Notes: generated by a model not told the origin, from the letters alone. Positions 1 to 10,064 are shown, numbered from the stretch's first letter. The stretch: DNA of 64,000 bases from Nostoc sp. KVJ3 (GCF_026127265.1 NZ_WWFG01000010.1:1-64000); one strand, 5' to 3'. A program made the numbers and translations.

Positions 1-122
1 CCCCTACTATCGATGATTTTGGCGATTACAATCACCGCGCCACAAACGAGTACCCCTAAACCTGCGGGAGAAAACAGGCGCTGATTCAAGTCCTGCGGGA
101 ATAAATTGATTTGGCTTAACAA
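1..122 (-). CDS. Partial membrane protein, possible T4SS coupling protein (VirD4/TraD) N-terminus
   Basis: An open frame runs from a TTG at 122 down to the window edge and encodes about 40 residues. It has a short polar start and then a hydrophobic stretch (GLGVLVCGAVIVIAKII) that looks like a first membrane segment. An AAGGA motif lies about four bases before the TTG, and the gene begins 19 bp after the stop of the preceding gene, which fits the same operon. Coupling ATPases begin with membrane segments and often follow the core T4SS genes, so that is the best guess from position. No catalytic motif is visible in this fragment, so the identity is an inference. Confidence 0.3.
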   Translation of the reverse strand, partial: MLSQINLFPQDLNQRLFSPAGLGVLVCGAVIVIAKIIDSR

Positions 123-141
123 TAGTCCTTAGGAGTCCCTG

Positions 142-1337
142 TCATCGTCCCGTCCCCACGATAACCAATTCATTCTCGCTCACGGGCAGCCAGGGTACCG
201 GCCCAATGAAGTAAGGGGTGCAAGTTTTCTGCTGGAATGGTGGTCGCGCACAGATCCTAAAGAATAAGCCAAAGTCGGCAGTCCCCTTGGATTCATTCAC
301 TCCAGTTAGCGCCACTTTGAACCCACTACCATACACTAGCCGCCCCGTGGGTTCCTTGCCCCCATTCACGGCGGCAAGAATTCCATAACCGCCCCTGACT
401 TGTTGGGATGAACCAGATGCCCAACGCTTACCATACAAACTACCTTCAGAACCGGCAAAATCACCCATTTCTAAGTATGAGCATTCAATACCTGGAGGAC
501 AGGCGACTGTTAAAGTGCGGTCGCCTCTGACAACGCTGCCAGACACAAAGTAATCATTCCAGCCCTTGCGTCGCCCTTCTCTGCCGTACCAAGTACAACG
601 GATGCGATACCCACAACGTCTATGCCAGAGCTAATAGGCTGAGGCATTTTATCAAAGGGAACTTGACTTAATTTAGGAATTTGATTGACATAGGCTTGCT
701 GCCATGCATTGAACTTTCCTAATTGAGTTTTGTCCAACCCAGGAATTGAATCAAGCGAATATTTGCTTAGGTCAATCTTATCTAGTGTCCAGGTTTGCGG
801 CTTGAGGATTTGAGGCTATGGCTTGAGAAATAGTGCTGCTACCCAGTCCAGCACCATTCTTAGAAAATAGAGCCGCTAATGGGGGAACTTCTGATAGGCT
901 CAAATTGCTTAATTCAGGCATCGCCTTGACCAAGGTTTTGGGCGTTTGCCATTGCATTAATCCAAAGTCTTTGAGGGTGGGTTTGGTGGTTGTGGCTCTA
1001 GTGGGCAAAGCCACCGTCCCAATGGCCTTTAAGCTCAAGGCAGACATCTTAAAAGCATCATCTGCATCGCCAACATCACAACAGAGTCTACTTTTTGCCC
1101 TGCTGTCCACGAGCGCGAGGGGTCGTAGCCAAAAATCGAAATCAGGTTTTTAGGTATCTTTAAAAATCCTGGTTGCTGAATCGGCGGGAGCGTTTCCCAT
1201 GTAATTTTTGACCAATCGGGAGCAGCAGTTTTGTACAAGCCATACGAATAATTGATTGTCGGTGTCTGTGCGACTGAGGCGGAAAGCGGAACGAAAGAAG
1301 CTATTGCAGTCAGTAGAAAGAGTTTAGATTTCATCAT
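142..1337 (-). pseudogene. Frameshifted secreted protein of the conjugation operon
   Basis: One reading of about 398 codons starts at 1337 with a clear signal peptide (MMKSKLFLLTAIASFVPLSA, then SVAQ) but is broken in at least three places. At about 1070 adding one G (GTTGGCG to GTTGGGCG) restores the frame. Near 785-795 a shift separates LDT from the continuation LDKIDLSKYSLD. At about 611 adding one G joins DVVG to YRIRCTWYGREG. The restored protein has a Pro-rich middle and a C-terminal part with paired cysteines (TVACPPGIEC; ICARPPFQQKTC), suggesting an oxidised extracytoplasmic domain. I do not recognise the family. It lies after the VirB9-like gene in the same operon and is probably a periplasmic or surface part of the transfer apparatus. 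The shifts may be sequencing errors or real decay. Confidence 0.55.
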
Positions 1338-1433
1338 TTTTATTGGAGTAATCGGGACATTTTTCTTTCACTTTCAAACCTACGCGAATACAAAAAGTGG
1401 TTAGGTCTTCACGAATATATCTTAAGAAATCAC

Positions 1434-2262
1434 TCACAATCGCCCCCATTCAAGTAATTGATCAAAAGTGGTTTTATCGACCTGAGAAAGCGAAACTGCC
1501 TCATCTCTTGTCTTGCCACGCCGCAATAGCTTGATAGCATCTTGCACCTTGTTCCAGATGGTAGATCCGGGTCGAACCTGACCTTTGCGCCCAGCTTCTG
1601 CCAGCCCAAAGCGAGAGCATTAGCATCGTTTCTCTGAATCGCACCATTTAGTGTAGTCCCAGGATTGGGGCGCATTAAGGCAACAGGCTGAGACTTTTGT
1701 ACTGTTATTGTTTGTGGTCGTGGCGGCGAAGGCTGCTGGACTACTGGCGGCACTGATTGCGGTTTTTCAACTGTTAGGGGAAGTGGCGTTCGCGGACGGC
1801 TAATTGGCAATGGACGAGCTGAGTCAGATTTAATCACTAAGCTCGTGTAAGCTGGGTTGCCACTAGCGGGAACTATCTTAAATTGATAAAGATTTTCATT
1901 GGTAAGTAATGTAATTTTGAGTGCTTCCATTGCTGCTAGAGGTAACAGGAAACTTGATCGGGTCAATCTGGCGAAGGAAAATTACAGTCGCTTTGCCTCC
2001 TGTGCAGTCAGAATCGTTGCCTGATGACTGGCATAAAGCACCATTTGAAGTAAGGCGAAGCGACTGGGATCGCCGATCCAAACTTGCTTGATAGTTTCCC
2101 CTGTAGACATCAAATTATAGTTAATCCGTAACCCTTCCACACCTTTAATTCGATAGCGTTGGAGTTTGCATCGTTCTCGTAAACCGTCCGCACGGGCATT
2201 GCTGCCGCACTTGAGGCAGTAACTATTAAGAGGGTTGTAACAATAGCGAGTTTATTTAACAT
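1434..2262 (-). pseudogene. VirB9/TrbG-like T4SS outer-complex protein, frameshifted
   Basis: From ATG 2262 the protein begins with a signal peptide (MLNKLAIVTTLLIVTASSAA) and continues, after frame correction, as a beta-rich domain. This contains GLRINYN, KQVWIGDPSRFAL, ATVIFLRQIDPIKF and ALKITLLTNENLYQFKIV. The order IGDPSR, a hydrophobic strand, then TN-x-LYQF recalls the VirB9/TrbG N-terminal beta-sandwich. The tail has a Pro-rich stretch and a basic helical end finishing in LLEWGRL at 1434. Four shifts are needed: about 2184 (one G added), 1993 (one A added), about 1945 (one base removed or two added) and 1606 (one G added). VirB9 forms the outer-membrane core complex with VirB10, whose homologue lies immediately upstream. 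The family call comes from local motifs and context. Confidence 0.55.
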
Positions 2263-2369
2263 TTTTACAGGGAACTCTTAACTCTTAACAGGAAAGATAA
2301 AACACGTAGTATCAATATTCAGAGGAAGCGTATTCATCCGTGGGGTGTTAATTGCGAATTGCGAATTGA

Positions 2370-3981
2370 CTAAAGCGATATTGTTTGATTAACGAATATT
2401 TGAACTGACTTGCCAGCATCGATCACGAACACTTCTTCTTTGCCACTTAACTGCTGAGAACGCGCGACGTTTGAGCTTTTGATATTTTCAAGAATGCTAT
2501 TAAAGCGCCTTCACCAAAAGCAGCAGGTAGGTTTTTGTCGTCGTTGGTGGTTGAAAGCGTGGAAAATCCGTTTGAGTTAGTACTGGTTTGACTTGTGGGG
2601 CGATTTTGTATTTCTGCTGCCTTGGCAACTCCCGCGACAATCGCAGAAATGAAATTGTTACCCAGGTTGCTACCTTTACGGGACTCTGCTTTTAAGAAAC
2701 TGCCGTTTTTAGCCATAATCAAAACAGCGTTTGGTGGTAGCGGTTTCTCTTGCGTATCGCCGTTTATATTGACCAATACTGAAACGCCGCGTAGTTTGGC
2801 GAAACCCGAACCATTGGACTGTGCTAGTTGAACAACTAGATAAGCACCTACGGGCAGCACGTCGCTACCATCTGAGGCTTTTAAGGGTTTTGTTAGTTTC
2901 ACCAAGTAATTCTGGTTGCCCGCGTCACCAGTGCCCCAGGCGATCGGCGTTTCTAGTCTGCCCTCTGCGGTGCTGCCAACGAGTACGCGAAGAGCGTTGT
3001 AATTAATGCTAGTGTTCTGGGCGACTTGTGTAGCTCCTCCCGTACCTCCTTCAATTCCATTAGTCTTGATGGGTTTCTCGCTTTCTGATTCATCGACTGA
3101 ACTCCTGAAACTGCCAGCGTTTGCAGCGAGAAGCCATTGCTGTGCGGGATCAACATGAACGGCATAGCTTGCAGCTGTTGGCATCGATTGCGGGAACGCC
3201 AAAGGAGATTGTCTAACTGGCTGGGCAATTTTGGGCTGGGGCTGCGATACTCTAGCTCTCGATAAAGTGAAGGGCGCTGTCGGCTGCCTGGCGACTGGGT
3301 AAGAACGTTTCCGCGCTGCACTGGTTGCATCGGAGGGATAACGGGTGCGATTGCGGATGGGGTTGGGCTAGGGGTTGGCGTTGGGCTTGGCAAGCGATCG
3401 CGAATCTGCTTTAACTCGTAATTTTGGCTAGTCAGAGCAAGCGCTGTTTTATCCTTGCCCGTCTCATTTTCCGGCTCTGCTAGGGGCGTTTGCTCTTTTT
3501 CTTTGGGTGGTTGCACAATGCCCTTGGAAAACTTCAGCACATTCATTGAGTTGCCTAGCATTGCCCCAATGAGCGCCACGAAGAGAAGGCAAATTAGGGC
3601 AACAACGCCCATTTTTAAGAGTGGAGATTGCGAGACTGTTCGAGCAGTAACAATTTCTTCTGGGGCGGGATTCTGTTCTGGTTGAATTGAATCATTAGCT
3701 TGAGAAGTTTTAGCGCCGTTCATCGCGGCAAAATCTTGCGATTCTATCTCAACGAAGAGGCTCTTGGTTGGGGACTCTTCGCTGGGGGAAATGACCCCTT
3801 CCACCTGCCTAGTTTGCGGAGCGGAACATGTTCTTACGTCCCCCACTTCTGTTAAGTGGTTCTCGTTCAGTTGGGGTCGAATCCCCCTTTCTGTTCCTTC
3901 TCCCCAGCTAATAGCTCCCTGCTCCCTTGCTTCTATCTCAATACTTGCCTCTGGCAAAGCTGACTGGCTGTTCTTGCTCAT
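2370..3981 (-). pseudogene. VirB10/TrbI-like T4SS core protein, frameshifted
   Basis: From ATG 3981 the protein has an acidic cytoplasmic N-terminus of about 120 residues, one membrane segment (MGVVALICLLFVALIGAML), a Pro-rich linker, and a C-terminal domain. That domain contains DPAQQWLLAANAGSF, a repeated beta pattern and LPVGAYLVVQL. This is the usual VirB10/TrbI/TraB plan, a protein spanning from the inner membrane to the outer core complex. Two single-base shifts break it. Near 3282 adding one C joins PGS to PTAPFTLSRARVSQPQ, and near 2500 adding one A joins GEGAL to NSILENIKSS, giving the true end at 2370. The start overlaps the stop of the VirB8-like gene by four bases (ATGA), which implies translational coupling. 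It is functional only if the shifts are artefacts. Confidence 0.65.
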
Positions 3982-4697
3982 AAGTCTAAATCTTGGATTT
4001 TGTAAATTTCCAACCCCGCTTTACGAACACGAAAGGCGGTTTCTTGTACATCGGACGCAAATCTCGGCAGGGCAGCCGTATCTATCGCCCTGACAAATAC
4101 AGTTTTGTTAAAAGCGATGGGCTTACCAACTAAATTGCTGCCTTGGAAAACAACAAGCTCTGCAACCATATCTACTTTCCATTGCCCATCCTTAATAGGA
4201 GTCGGCTGACTGATGAGGCTGACTTTTAGAATTGATTGCGTAGACCCATTAAAGACATCGGGCGGCGTGAGATTACCTATCTCCTCAAGAAATGAGGCGC
4301 GAAAATCTTCTGACAACGCAAAGCCCCAAGCCCATGTGCTAGTAGTAATCTTGGCTTTTGATGTCGATATCCCAGTGTCTAATTTTAATTGTTTGCTGGG
4401 GTCTATCTTATAATCATCGGTTGGCTTTGGTAGAGCATTCCAACTTAAAAGTCCGGTCATTGTCTGCCCGACAAAATGCGTAATAGCTTGGGGCGTTCGC
4501 TCAAGGCTCCCTATAGGAAGAACTCTGATAGATTCGCCGTCAGACAATTCTACCAAAGTCGAAGCTTTCGTCTTAGAAATTGTTGCTATCCGAGCAAAAT
4601 TGAGAACTTCTATGAATAATAAAAGCGTTAATAAAACCGCATTGACTATTAAGAAAATTGGGGTAAAGTTTAACTCTTTTCTCTCTAATAATTTCAT
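3978..4697 (-). CDS. VirB8/TraE-like T4SS inner-membrane protein
   Basis: This 239-aa protein has a short cytoplasmic start, one N-terminal membrane helix (about residues 12-32, FTPIFLIVNAVLLTLLLFI) and a single extracytoplasmic domain of about 200 residues. That topology and length match VirB8/TraE proteins, which connect the inner-membrane complex to the core complex. The C-terminal half (MVAELVVFQ, KTVFVRAID, then a terminal helix ending IYKIQDLDL) is compatible with the NTF2-like fold of the family, though there are no diagnostic residues to check by eye. Both ends overlap neighbouring genes by four bases (ATGA), so the VirB6-, VirB8- and VirB10-like genes appear translationally coupled. 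Confidence 0.6.
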   Translation of the reverse strand: MKLLERKELNFTPIFLIVNAVLLTLLLFIEVLNFARIATISKTKASTLVELSDGESIRVLPIGSLERTPQAITHFVGQTMTGLLSWNALPKPTDDYKIDPSKQLKLDTGISTSKAKITTSTWAWGFALSEDFRASFLEEIGNLTPPDVFNGSTQSILKVSLISQPTPIKDGQWKVDMVAELVVFQGSNLVGKPIAFNKTVFVRAIDTAALPRFASDVQETAFRVRKAGLEIYKIQDLDL

Positions 4698-5752
4698 CTC
4701 CTTAACCCCACCGAGAATTTAACCCCACTAGTGAAAGCTGAAAATACAGCCATTCCGCCACCAGTACCTATGGCTACCGCGAGTAATGGCGAAAAGATGG
4801 CTTGTAAAAGTTGCAATAGCAAAGGATTGCTGGAAGGCTTAGAGACTATCGCGCTGGCAATAATACCTACAGTTATGGAGTACGAAATGAGAACCAGTGT
4901 TAGCCCTAACCAGCCAGCAAGCCAAGCATAAATAGGCTTGCTTTGAAAAGGCAGCAAAGATAGAACTAGGAAGATTGGGGCAGCGAATGCAATCATTAAG
5001 AATGACAGTTGGACAATGTATTGAAAAGCTGCTGATAGTCCACTGAGAATTACGTAAACAAAACCTTGGATTGCGCTATTGATTAGTTCGCCACTAAGGT
5101 CTAATGGGTTCCAACTTCCTCCTCCAGAACCCGCGCCAGTCTTTTCTCTAGCTTTCTGCGCGTCTTTTCGTGTATTCTCCACAGCCTGTTTGATACAAGC
5201 TTGTTTCTCGCTCAATTCTTCACCTTCCTTCTTTTCGTTGTTGAGCTTTTCGCACTTAGCTAAGGCTATCTGTGCGGCTAAGACAAAGCTTTGGTCAGCG
5301 TTTACATTCCGTATAGCATCTCTCAAATTGACCCCATTTCTCGTAATATTTAAAATACTCCTGTTTAGTCCGGTCGATACGTTTTTTAATGCGACTGTTG
5401 TGTTTGCTAGGAGGAACCCATTATTACTAAGCATTACAATTACTACTAATGGCAAAACCATCTCGGCTATGAAATCATAACCAAACCCTTCTTCTGCATA
5501 CTTCCTGTACCAGCCAAATGATGCAAAGCCAATCATCACAACAGCCGCGAGGGTAGAAACAGCGACGACAGCCGTATAAATTGGGCTTGTTCCAGATGCT
5601 AATTCTAGCCAATCATTCTCAAACGATTTATAGATTAGGTCTGCGCCTGAGATAGCCCCTTCGACTATTTCGCCTGAATTCGTAGTGCCCGTATCTTCTC
5701 CAGCTTTTTGCCCTGTCGTTTGGGCAAAAAGAATAACTAAGAACGTTATCAT
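4694..5752 (-). CDS. VirB6/TrbL-like polytopic T4SS membrane protein
   Basis: This 352-aa polytopic membrane protein begins with a signal-like segment (MITFLVILFAQ). It has two hydrophobic segments around residues 60-110, a soluble charged region (about 150-225, Lys/Glu-rich and followed by GAGSGGGS), then four or more hydrophobic helices to the C-terminus. The last of these is Gly/Ala-rich (LLAVAIGTGGGMAVFSAF). VirB6/TrbL channel components have this many segments and a central loop. The position between VirB5-like and VirB8-like genes matches the usual order in T4SS operons. The stop overlaps the next start by four bases. Assignment rests on topology and synteny because the family is weakly conserved in sequence. 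Confidence 0.6.
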   Translation of the reverse strand: MITFLVILFAQTTGQKAGEDTGTTNSGEIVEGAISGADLIYKSFENDWLELASGTSPIYTAVVAVSTLAAVVMIGFASFGWYRKYAEEGFGYDFIAEMVLPLVVIVMLSNNGFLLANTTVALKNVSTGLNRSILNITRNGVNLRDAIRNVNADQSFVLAAQIALAKCEKLNNEKKEGEELSEKQACIKQAVENTRKDAQKAREKTGAGSGGGSWNPLDLSGELINSAIQGFVYVILSGLSAAFQYIVQLSFLMIAFAAPIFLVLSLLPFQSKPIYAWLAGWLGLTLVLISYSITVGIIASAIVSKPSSNPLLLQLLQAIFSPLLAVAIGTGGGMAVFSAFTSGVKFSVGLRR

Positions 5753-5782
5753 TTGAGTTATCGTAACGTTATTGTGACTCGA

Positions 5783-6511
5783 TTATTGATTCTTCCAGAA
5801 TGAATCGTTAGCGGCAGCAGATTGGATTATCTGGCGAGTAGCGGCGTTAGATTCCTGATCCTTCGCCGCAGCTTGCTCATCAAGCCTGTTTGAAATATCG
5901 GCAAGGTTAATATTTGCAACAGCCAAGGAACGGGATTGCTTTTGTGCCTCTGAGTGGATAGACTTGGCAATCACAACATTTTGCAAGTTTTGAATAGCGA
6001 CCTTTTTAAGAATGTCTTGGGTAATAACATCCTGTTGGGCTGCGGCAGCATTTTCGCTTGATTGAGCAGTGGCATCATTAGTTATTGCTGCCTCTTGCGA
6101 TTGCACTCGTTGACCCTCAACTCCTAGTACTGATTCTGACTGACCGCGTGTATATTGCTGGTTCCATTCCTTAATAGCGTTTCCGGCTTGAATGCGAGGG
6201 TCTAATATCAGCAACGCGCCTTCTTGTTTCTGAATCACTTTCTCGATATTCTTGCCAGCTTTTAGGGGATCAGGAATACCCAAATCACCAACACTAGATT
6301 CAATTGCCTGGGTTAATTCAGCTTCTAACTTGCCCAAACTTTTAGTAAATTCTTTCTGATAATTACTAATGTAAGTCTGCAAGCTGCTATAAATTTGTTG
6401 AAATTGAGTTAAGAAAGATTGGTTTTGATTAGTTTGAGCGTTGGCAGGGAGGCTAGAAAAGGATGTCAAAATTGCTGCGCCTGAGATCACGATCAATCGG
6501 TTGGTATTCAA
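5783..6511 (-). CDS. VirB5/TrbJ-like secreted coiled-coil protein
   Basis: This 242-aa protein starts with a signal peptide (LIVISGAAILTSFSSLPANAQ) and is otherwise almost entirely helical and Gln/Ala-rich. It has long runs without Gly or Pro, for example AAAAQQDVITQDILKKV. VirB5/TrbJ proteins, minor pilus-tip components, have this size, export signal and helical composition, and sit next to VirB6 in many operons. The start is an uncommon TTG at 6511, chosen because a strong GGAGG lies about 12 bases upstream inside the end of the previous gene. That gene's stop is at 6453, so the two overlap by 59 bp. The function is inferred from context. Confidence 0.55.
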   Translation of the reverse strand: MNTNRLIVISGAAILTSFSSLPANAQTNQNQSFLTQFQQIYSSLQTYISNYQKEFTKSLGKLEAELTQAIESSVGDLGIPDPLKAGKNIEKVIQKQEGALLILDPRIQAGNAIKEWNQQYTRGQSESVLGVEGQRVQSQEAAITNDATAQSSENAAAAQQDVITQDILKKVAIQNLQNVVIAKSIHSEAQKQSRSLAVANINLADISNRLDEQAAAKDQESNAATRQIIQSAAANDSFWKNQ

Positions 6512-6995
6512 GATACAAGTCCTCCAGGGCTACTACAAAAGGTTTTTTGGTACAAAGAGATTTTACACTCGCTTGCTTTTTTACTAAATCAAAGGAAACA
6601 GCTTGAACCATTAATGTTTTAGGTGATTCTTCCTTATTTAATAAACTGGTGAAGAAGGGATCATCGAAAGGTAAAGCATTAGGTGGAAGGGTGGAAGCAG
6701 GGGATCGAAAAAGCATGACATAAGCACCTGGGTCAGCAGATTCAGAGTTAATCCCCGGTTGCTCTAATCCACTCAATCGCTTATTTTGATATTTCAATGC
6801 TCTCAGGCTGGGGGAGCGCTTGATGGCATCCTCGCCCAATTCTATGTACACGCCACAGCCATTCTTCGCTTCGCTAATAAGCTTTTCGTATTGAGCTTGG
6901 TTGTATTGCCATACTTGAAAGCCTCCTATTGACACGACACCTGCTAGTATTGCCAGCAATAGCTTCGTATGAATGACTGATGATAGAACCTTCAT
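6453..6995 (-). CDS. Membrane-anchored protein of the conjugation operon, unknown function
   Basis: This 180-aa protein has one N-terminal membrane segment (LLLAILAGVVSIGGFQVW, residues 11-28) and an extracytoplasmic domain with two Cys (GCGVYIELGED; VKSLCTKKPFVVALEDLYLEY). I do not recognise the family. ATG 6995 is preferred because it overlaps the stop of the VirB4-like gene in an ATGA quartet, indicating coupled translation. An earlier in-frame ATG at 7019 would overlap the ATPase gene further. Its place directly after the ATPase and before the VirB5-like gene makes an accessory envelope role in the transfer machine likely. The gene is intact and shares 59 bp with the next gene. Confidence 0.6.
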   Translation of the reverse strand: MKVLSSVIHTKLLLAILAGVVSIGGFQVWQYNQAQYEKLISEAKNGCGVYIELGEDAIKRSPSLRALKYQNKRLSGLEQPGINSESADPGAYVMLFRSPASTLPPNALPFDDPFFTSLLNKEESPKTLMVQAVSFDLVKKQASVKSLCTKKPFVVALEDLYLEYQPIDRDLRRSNFDILF

Positions 6996-9730
6996 AATGG
7001 TTTTCCCTGTTTGATGCACTCGACATAATATTTAGAAAATTCTGCCACCCATGTGAACTTGTCTCTGTGAATTTTCTTAAACTTATCTCGCGTGGCTTGT
7101 TCTTCTCTGCTATTGGCAACCAACGCCAGCAGGGGATAGGAGGGATAATAGCGGCAGCGCACATACTTGTTGTTATAGTCGAGCAACCACAACGTATATA
7201 GCTGCTGAATATTAGGGGCAAAGCTTTCGTTTTTATCGATAATTTCTCTAGGGATGCCCAGCAACTCAGAGAAACTATTAGCCGCGCCTGGGACAATACG
7301 CCCAATCAACCGCAATGGCATATTTTGTAATATTTGTTCTCCTGCTGAGGATTTGGCGATAGAGATAACGTCCTGCGCCGCCAGAAACACTCGACAGCCT
7401 TGCTTTCGAGCCGTAGCGCATTTACGACCCGCAAGCCGCGATAATGCAGAAAATCCCAGCAAGACGCTAGCCTCATCCATAAAGAACACGCTGTTGGGCG
7501 AGGATAGCGACTGCCGGGACGCGGCGATATATGCACTCATCCCGAACACTTCTGCATCCTTGCCTGATTGCAGATTAGTCAGTGCAAAGGTAATCAACTG
7601 GCTATCTGCCTGGAAGGTTGAAGGCTTGCAGATAGCGCTACCGATACTACTAGCTTGCCAGTACTGTAACCGCAAGCGGATGTAATTTAACGCTTTTTCT
7701 ACATTGTCGTCCTGATAGCCTAAATAAATGTATGCAAGCGAGAAGAATTTCTCCATATCTGCTAATGTCGGGGTATTTGCCCACTCTGGGGTGTTTATCC
7801 CTGCTTTTCGCGCTAATTCAAATCGCTCTTGGATTTCGGCATCTTCATAAAAGGCTTTTGTACCCAAAGGGATTACAGATTCTATAGTTTGTGATAGCAA
7901 GCCATCAAACTTTTGCGTTCCTAAAACTAATTGAAGCACGATTAAATTAATATCATTTCGATGGGCTTTTGTCCTTTCCTCCCACTGTGACTCAGGAATC
8001 TTTGATAGGTCTAGCGGTTGTACAAGATTGTTTGATTCCTTAGAAATATCAAAGTAAAACCCATTAAAGTAGGGCGTGAAGTCTCCAAAGGTTCCTGAAC
8101 CATCATCATTTGGCAAGTCAATCATTAGTACTGACATTCCCAACGCCAAGCATTGATAAATAATAGAGGCAATTATTACCGATTTCCCACTCCCGGTAGT
8201 GCCGATTACCATCATGTTTTTCGGCTTTGATAGGTCAATGTGAACCGAGGATTGCCCCTCATCAGCAATTAATTCAAAGCCTTGTTTATCGCCATGCGCT
8301 GTTTGAACGACTGGCGTTAAACCAATTACTTCACTGGCAAAGAAAGTGGCGCGTCTGTTGAAAGGAAAAGTCAGTTGTGGTCGCTGTCTCAACAGCAAAG
8401 TGTCAAGCCATATTGACCATGTATACTGCATTTCTCTAATCAACTCAGCAGGTTGATTGATGTAGCCGGAAATCAACCGACAAGCGTCGTCAATTTCTTC
8501 TGGAGAGTTGCGGTAAACGAGAACAGTAACCGCTACATTTTCCGGTACATCACCTGTATAAAGCTGCTTTTGAGCATCAATAGAACGCTCTGTGTTAATT
8601 TGCGCTCCTACATCAATAGTCTTTTTGCTAGCACTAACCTCGGCATTTATTGACCGCCTCGTAATCAATTGCTGAGTCAACCTAATCATTTTTTGATCGG
8701 CTGGGCTAATCTCTGTTATTATCTCGACATCATAAATAACCTCGCGTGAGAATACGTCCCATAAAAAACGTATTTGCTGATGGGTTGAAGCAAACACCTC
8801 TGGTTTTTGGGCAAGCGTCATTACGCCGATATACTTCTTTTTGTCAGTACTCTGATGGGGCAAACATACCCAGCGCCTATCCGCGTAGGGTATGCCGTTA
8901 TTCAGAAGTACGGATGTAGCGTGTAATTGGTCGTTATACCGCGATGGGTTGGGTGCGGCTTCGTTAATCTCTTCCCTTAATTCACCAGTATCATAAACCA
9001 AGGCATGGGGCACTTTTACAGCCTTCGCACCCATTCTATCAACTAGGTCGCTCCACAATTGCTTGTCTGATTTTGGCGAGGGAAACAAGCCCATCTCAGA
9101 TAGTATTTGTTGATGGCGCAAAGAGACTATTATCGCTTTTTCAAGAACTTGAATTAAGTTTTGAAGAGTGAGTTCGGTCGCTCCTGTTGGGGTGAATTTG
9201 CGCTGTAAAAAGTTCGCCAGCTTAACTATCGCTCTATCTACCGCGTCACCTGCTTCCGTCCCTCCTGGGCGGACAGTAAAAGTCGTGTAAATACTGAGTT
9301 TGATATCCTTGCGCTGATGGTTACGTGTCAGTTCCTGAATTCGGGCAACCTGCCCCCAATCCAAAAATTCTATCTCTTGAGATACAGGGCTATCTAGTCT
9401 CTGCCGATAGCTTTCAATCACTTTCTCTTCGTCGCAAAACGAAGACCAACGAAAGGTGAATTTCTCACCCTCGGAGAACTCTTTACAGCCGTTCTCAAAA
9501 GCCTTGGCCATCGCCTCTAGTCTCTCTGATGAATTAAACAGTGGGTGAAAGCCAGTGCATTCATATCCGAATACTAATTGCAGCGTGTTGTTAGTGTCGC
9601 TTACTTGTTTTTTACTCAACAAGTAGGCTCCGATTTGATAGTTCCCCTTTTTTAGTTTTACTAAAGTTGCTAAGTCTAAAAAGTCTTCAAAGGGTACTAT
9701 TTTTTGATTACGAATACTGCTTTTTACCAT
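6992..9730 (-). CDS. VirB4/TraC-like conjugation ATPase
   Basis: This 912-aa protein is the best-supported T4SS gene. A Walker A motif GTTGSGKS lies near residue 510, followed by a hydrophobic strand and acidic Walker-B-like segments (SVLMIDLPNDD; SVFFMDEASVLLGF). It also has the arginine-rich C-terminal region typical of VirB4/TraC. VirB4 ATPases sit at the cytoplasmic base of the secretion channel and drive pilus assembly and substrate transfer. The N-terminal half (about residues 1-450) fits the VirB4 N-terminal domain that contacts VirB3. The start overlaps the VirB3-like gene by seven bases and the stop overlaps the next gene by four. Unlike the distal genes of the operon it has no frameshift. 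Confidence 0.85.
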   Translation of the reverse strand: MVKSSIRNQKIVPFEDFLDLATLVKLKKGNYQIGAYLLSKKQVSDTNNTLQLVFGYECTGFHPLFNSSERLEAMAKAFENGCKEFSEGEKFTFRWSSFCDEEKVIESYRQRLDSPVSQEIEFLDWGQVARIQELTRNHQRKDIKLSIYTTFTVRPGGTEAGDAVDRAIVKLANFLQRKFTPTGATELTLQNLIQVLEKAIIVSLRHQQILSEMGLFPSPKSDKQLWSDLVDRMGAKAVKVPHALVYDTGELREEINEAAPNPSRYNDQLHATSVLLNNGIPYADRRWVCLPHQSTDKKKYIGVMTLAQKPEVFASTHQQIRFLWDVFSREVIYDVEIITEISPADQKMIRLTQQLITRRSINAEVSASKKTIDVGAQINTERSIDAQKQLYTGDVPENVAVTVLVYRNSPEEIDDACRLISGYINQPAELIREMQYTWSIWLDTLLLRQRPQLTFPFNRRATFFASEVIGLTPVVQTAHGDKQGFELIADEGQSSVHIDLSKPKNMMVIGTTGSGKSVIIASIIYQCLALGMSVLMIDLPNDDGSGTFGDFTPYFNGFYFDISKESNNLVQPLDLSKIPESQWEERTKAHRNDINLIVLQLVLGTQKFDGLLSQTIESVIPLGTKAFYEDAEIQERFELARKAGINTPEWANTPTLADMEKFFSLAYIYLGYQDDNVEKALNYIRLRLQYWQASSIGSAICKPSTFQADSQLITFALTNLQSGKDAEVFGMSAYIAASRQSLSSPNSVFFMDEASVLLGFSALSRLAGRKCATARKQGCRVFLAAQDVISIAKSSAGEQILQNMPLRLIGRIVPGAANSFSELLGIPREIIDKNESFAPNIQQLYTLWLLDYNNKYVRCRYYPSYPLLALVANSREEQATRDKFKKIHRDKFTWVAEFSKYYVECIKQGKPL

Positions 9731-10062
9731 AGCTTAGGCATCCCTTTGGAACCCGCCCTTTTTTTGTTTTGGGGCGAAGTATATCTGATATAGCCACGAG
9801 TGAAAGTTGGAACGCTTGGGAACACTCTTGACCAGAACAAGTAAGGACGCTTCCCAGATAAAACTATCACCGTGGCACTCAACCAAACCCCAGCCAGCAG
9901 TCCCCAAACTATTCCCGCCCCAAACATAATCGCTATGATGAAGCCCACGCCAAACATAAATAACGCGACTGCAAATTGAAAGCCAGTAAAAATGCCGATT
10001 GTTGCATTTTGACCAAGTGACTGATTCACCCGTTTCATGGGCGATTTATTGTACTCGCTCAT
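9724..10062 (-). CDS. VirB3/TraL-like small T4SS membrane protein
   Basis: This protein of about 112 residues has two closely spaced hydrophobic helices (TGFQFAVALFMFGVGFIIAIMF; WGLLAGVWLSATVIVL) and a basic, aromatic C-terminal tail. VirB3/TraL proteins are of this size and topology, anchor VirB4 to the inner membrane, and are encoded directly before virB4, as here. The ATG at 10062 is the most likely start. Upstream TTG and GTG codons in the same frame would overlap the preceding gene. The stop overlaps the start of the VirB4-like gene. Confidence 0.6.
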   Translation of the reverse strand: MSEYNKSPMKRVNQSLGQNATIGIFTGFQFAVALFMFGVGFIIAIMFGAGIVWGLLAGVWLSATVIVLSGKRPYLFWSRVFPSVPTFTRGYIRYTSPQNKKRAGSKGMPKLW

Positions 10063-10064
10063 CA

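Noticed and set aside
6992..9730. Plus-strand ORFs overlapping the VirB4-like gene
   Set aside because: They lie opposite a strongly supported ATPase gene and have no family features.
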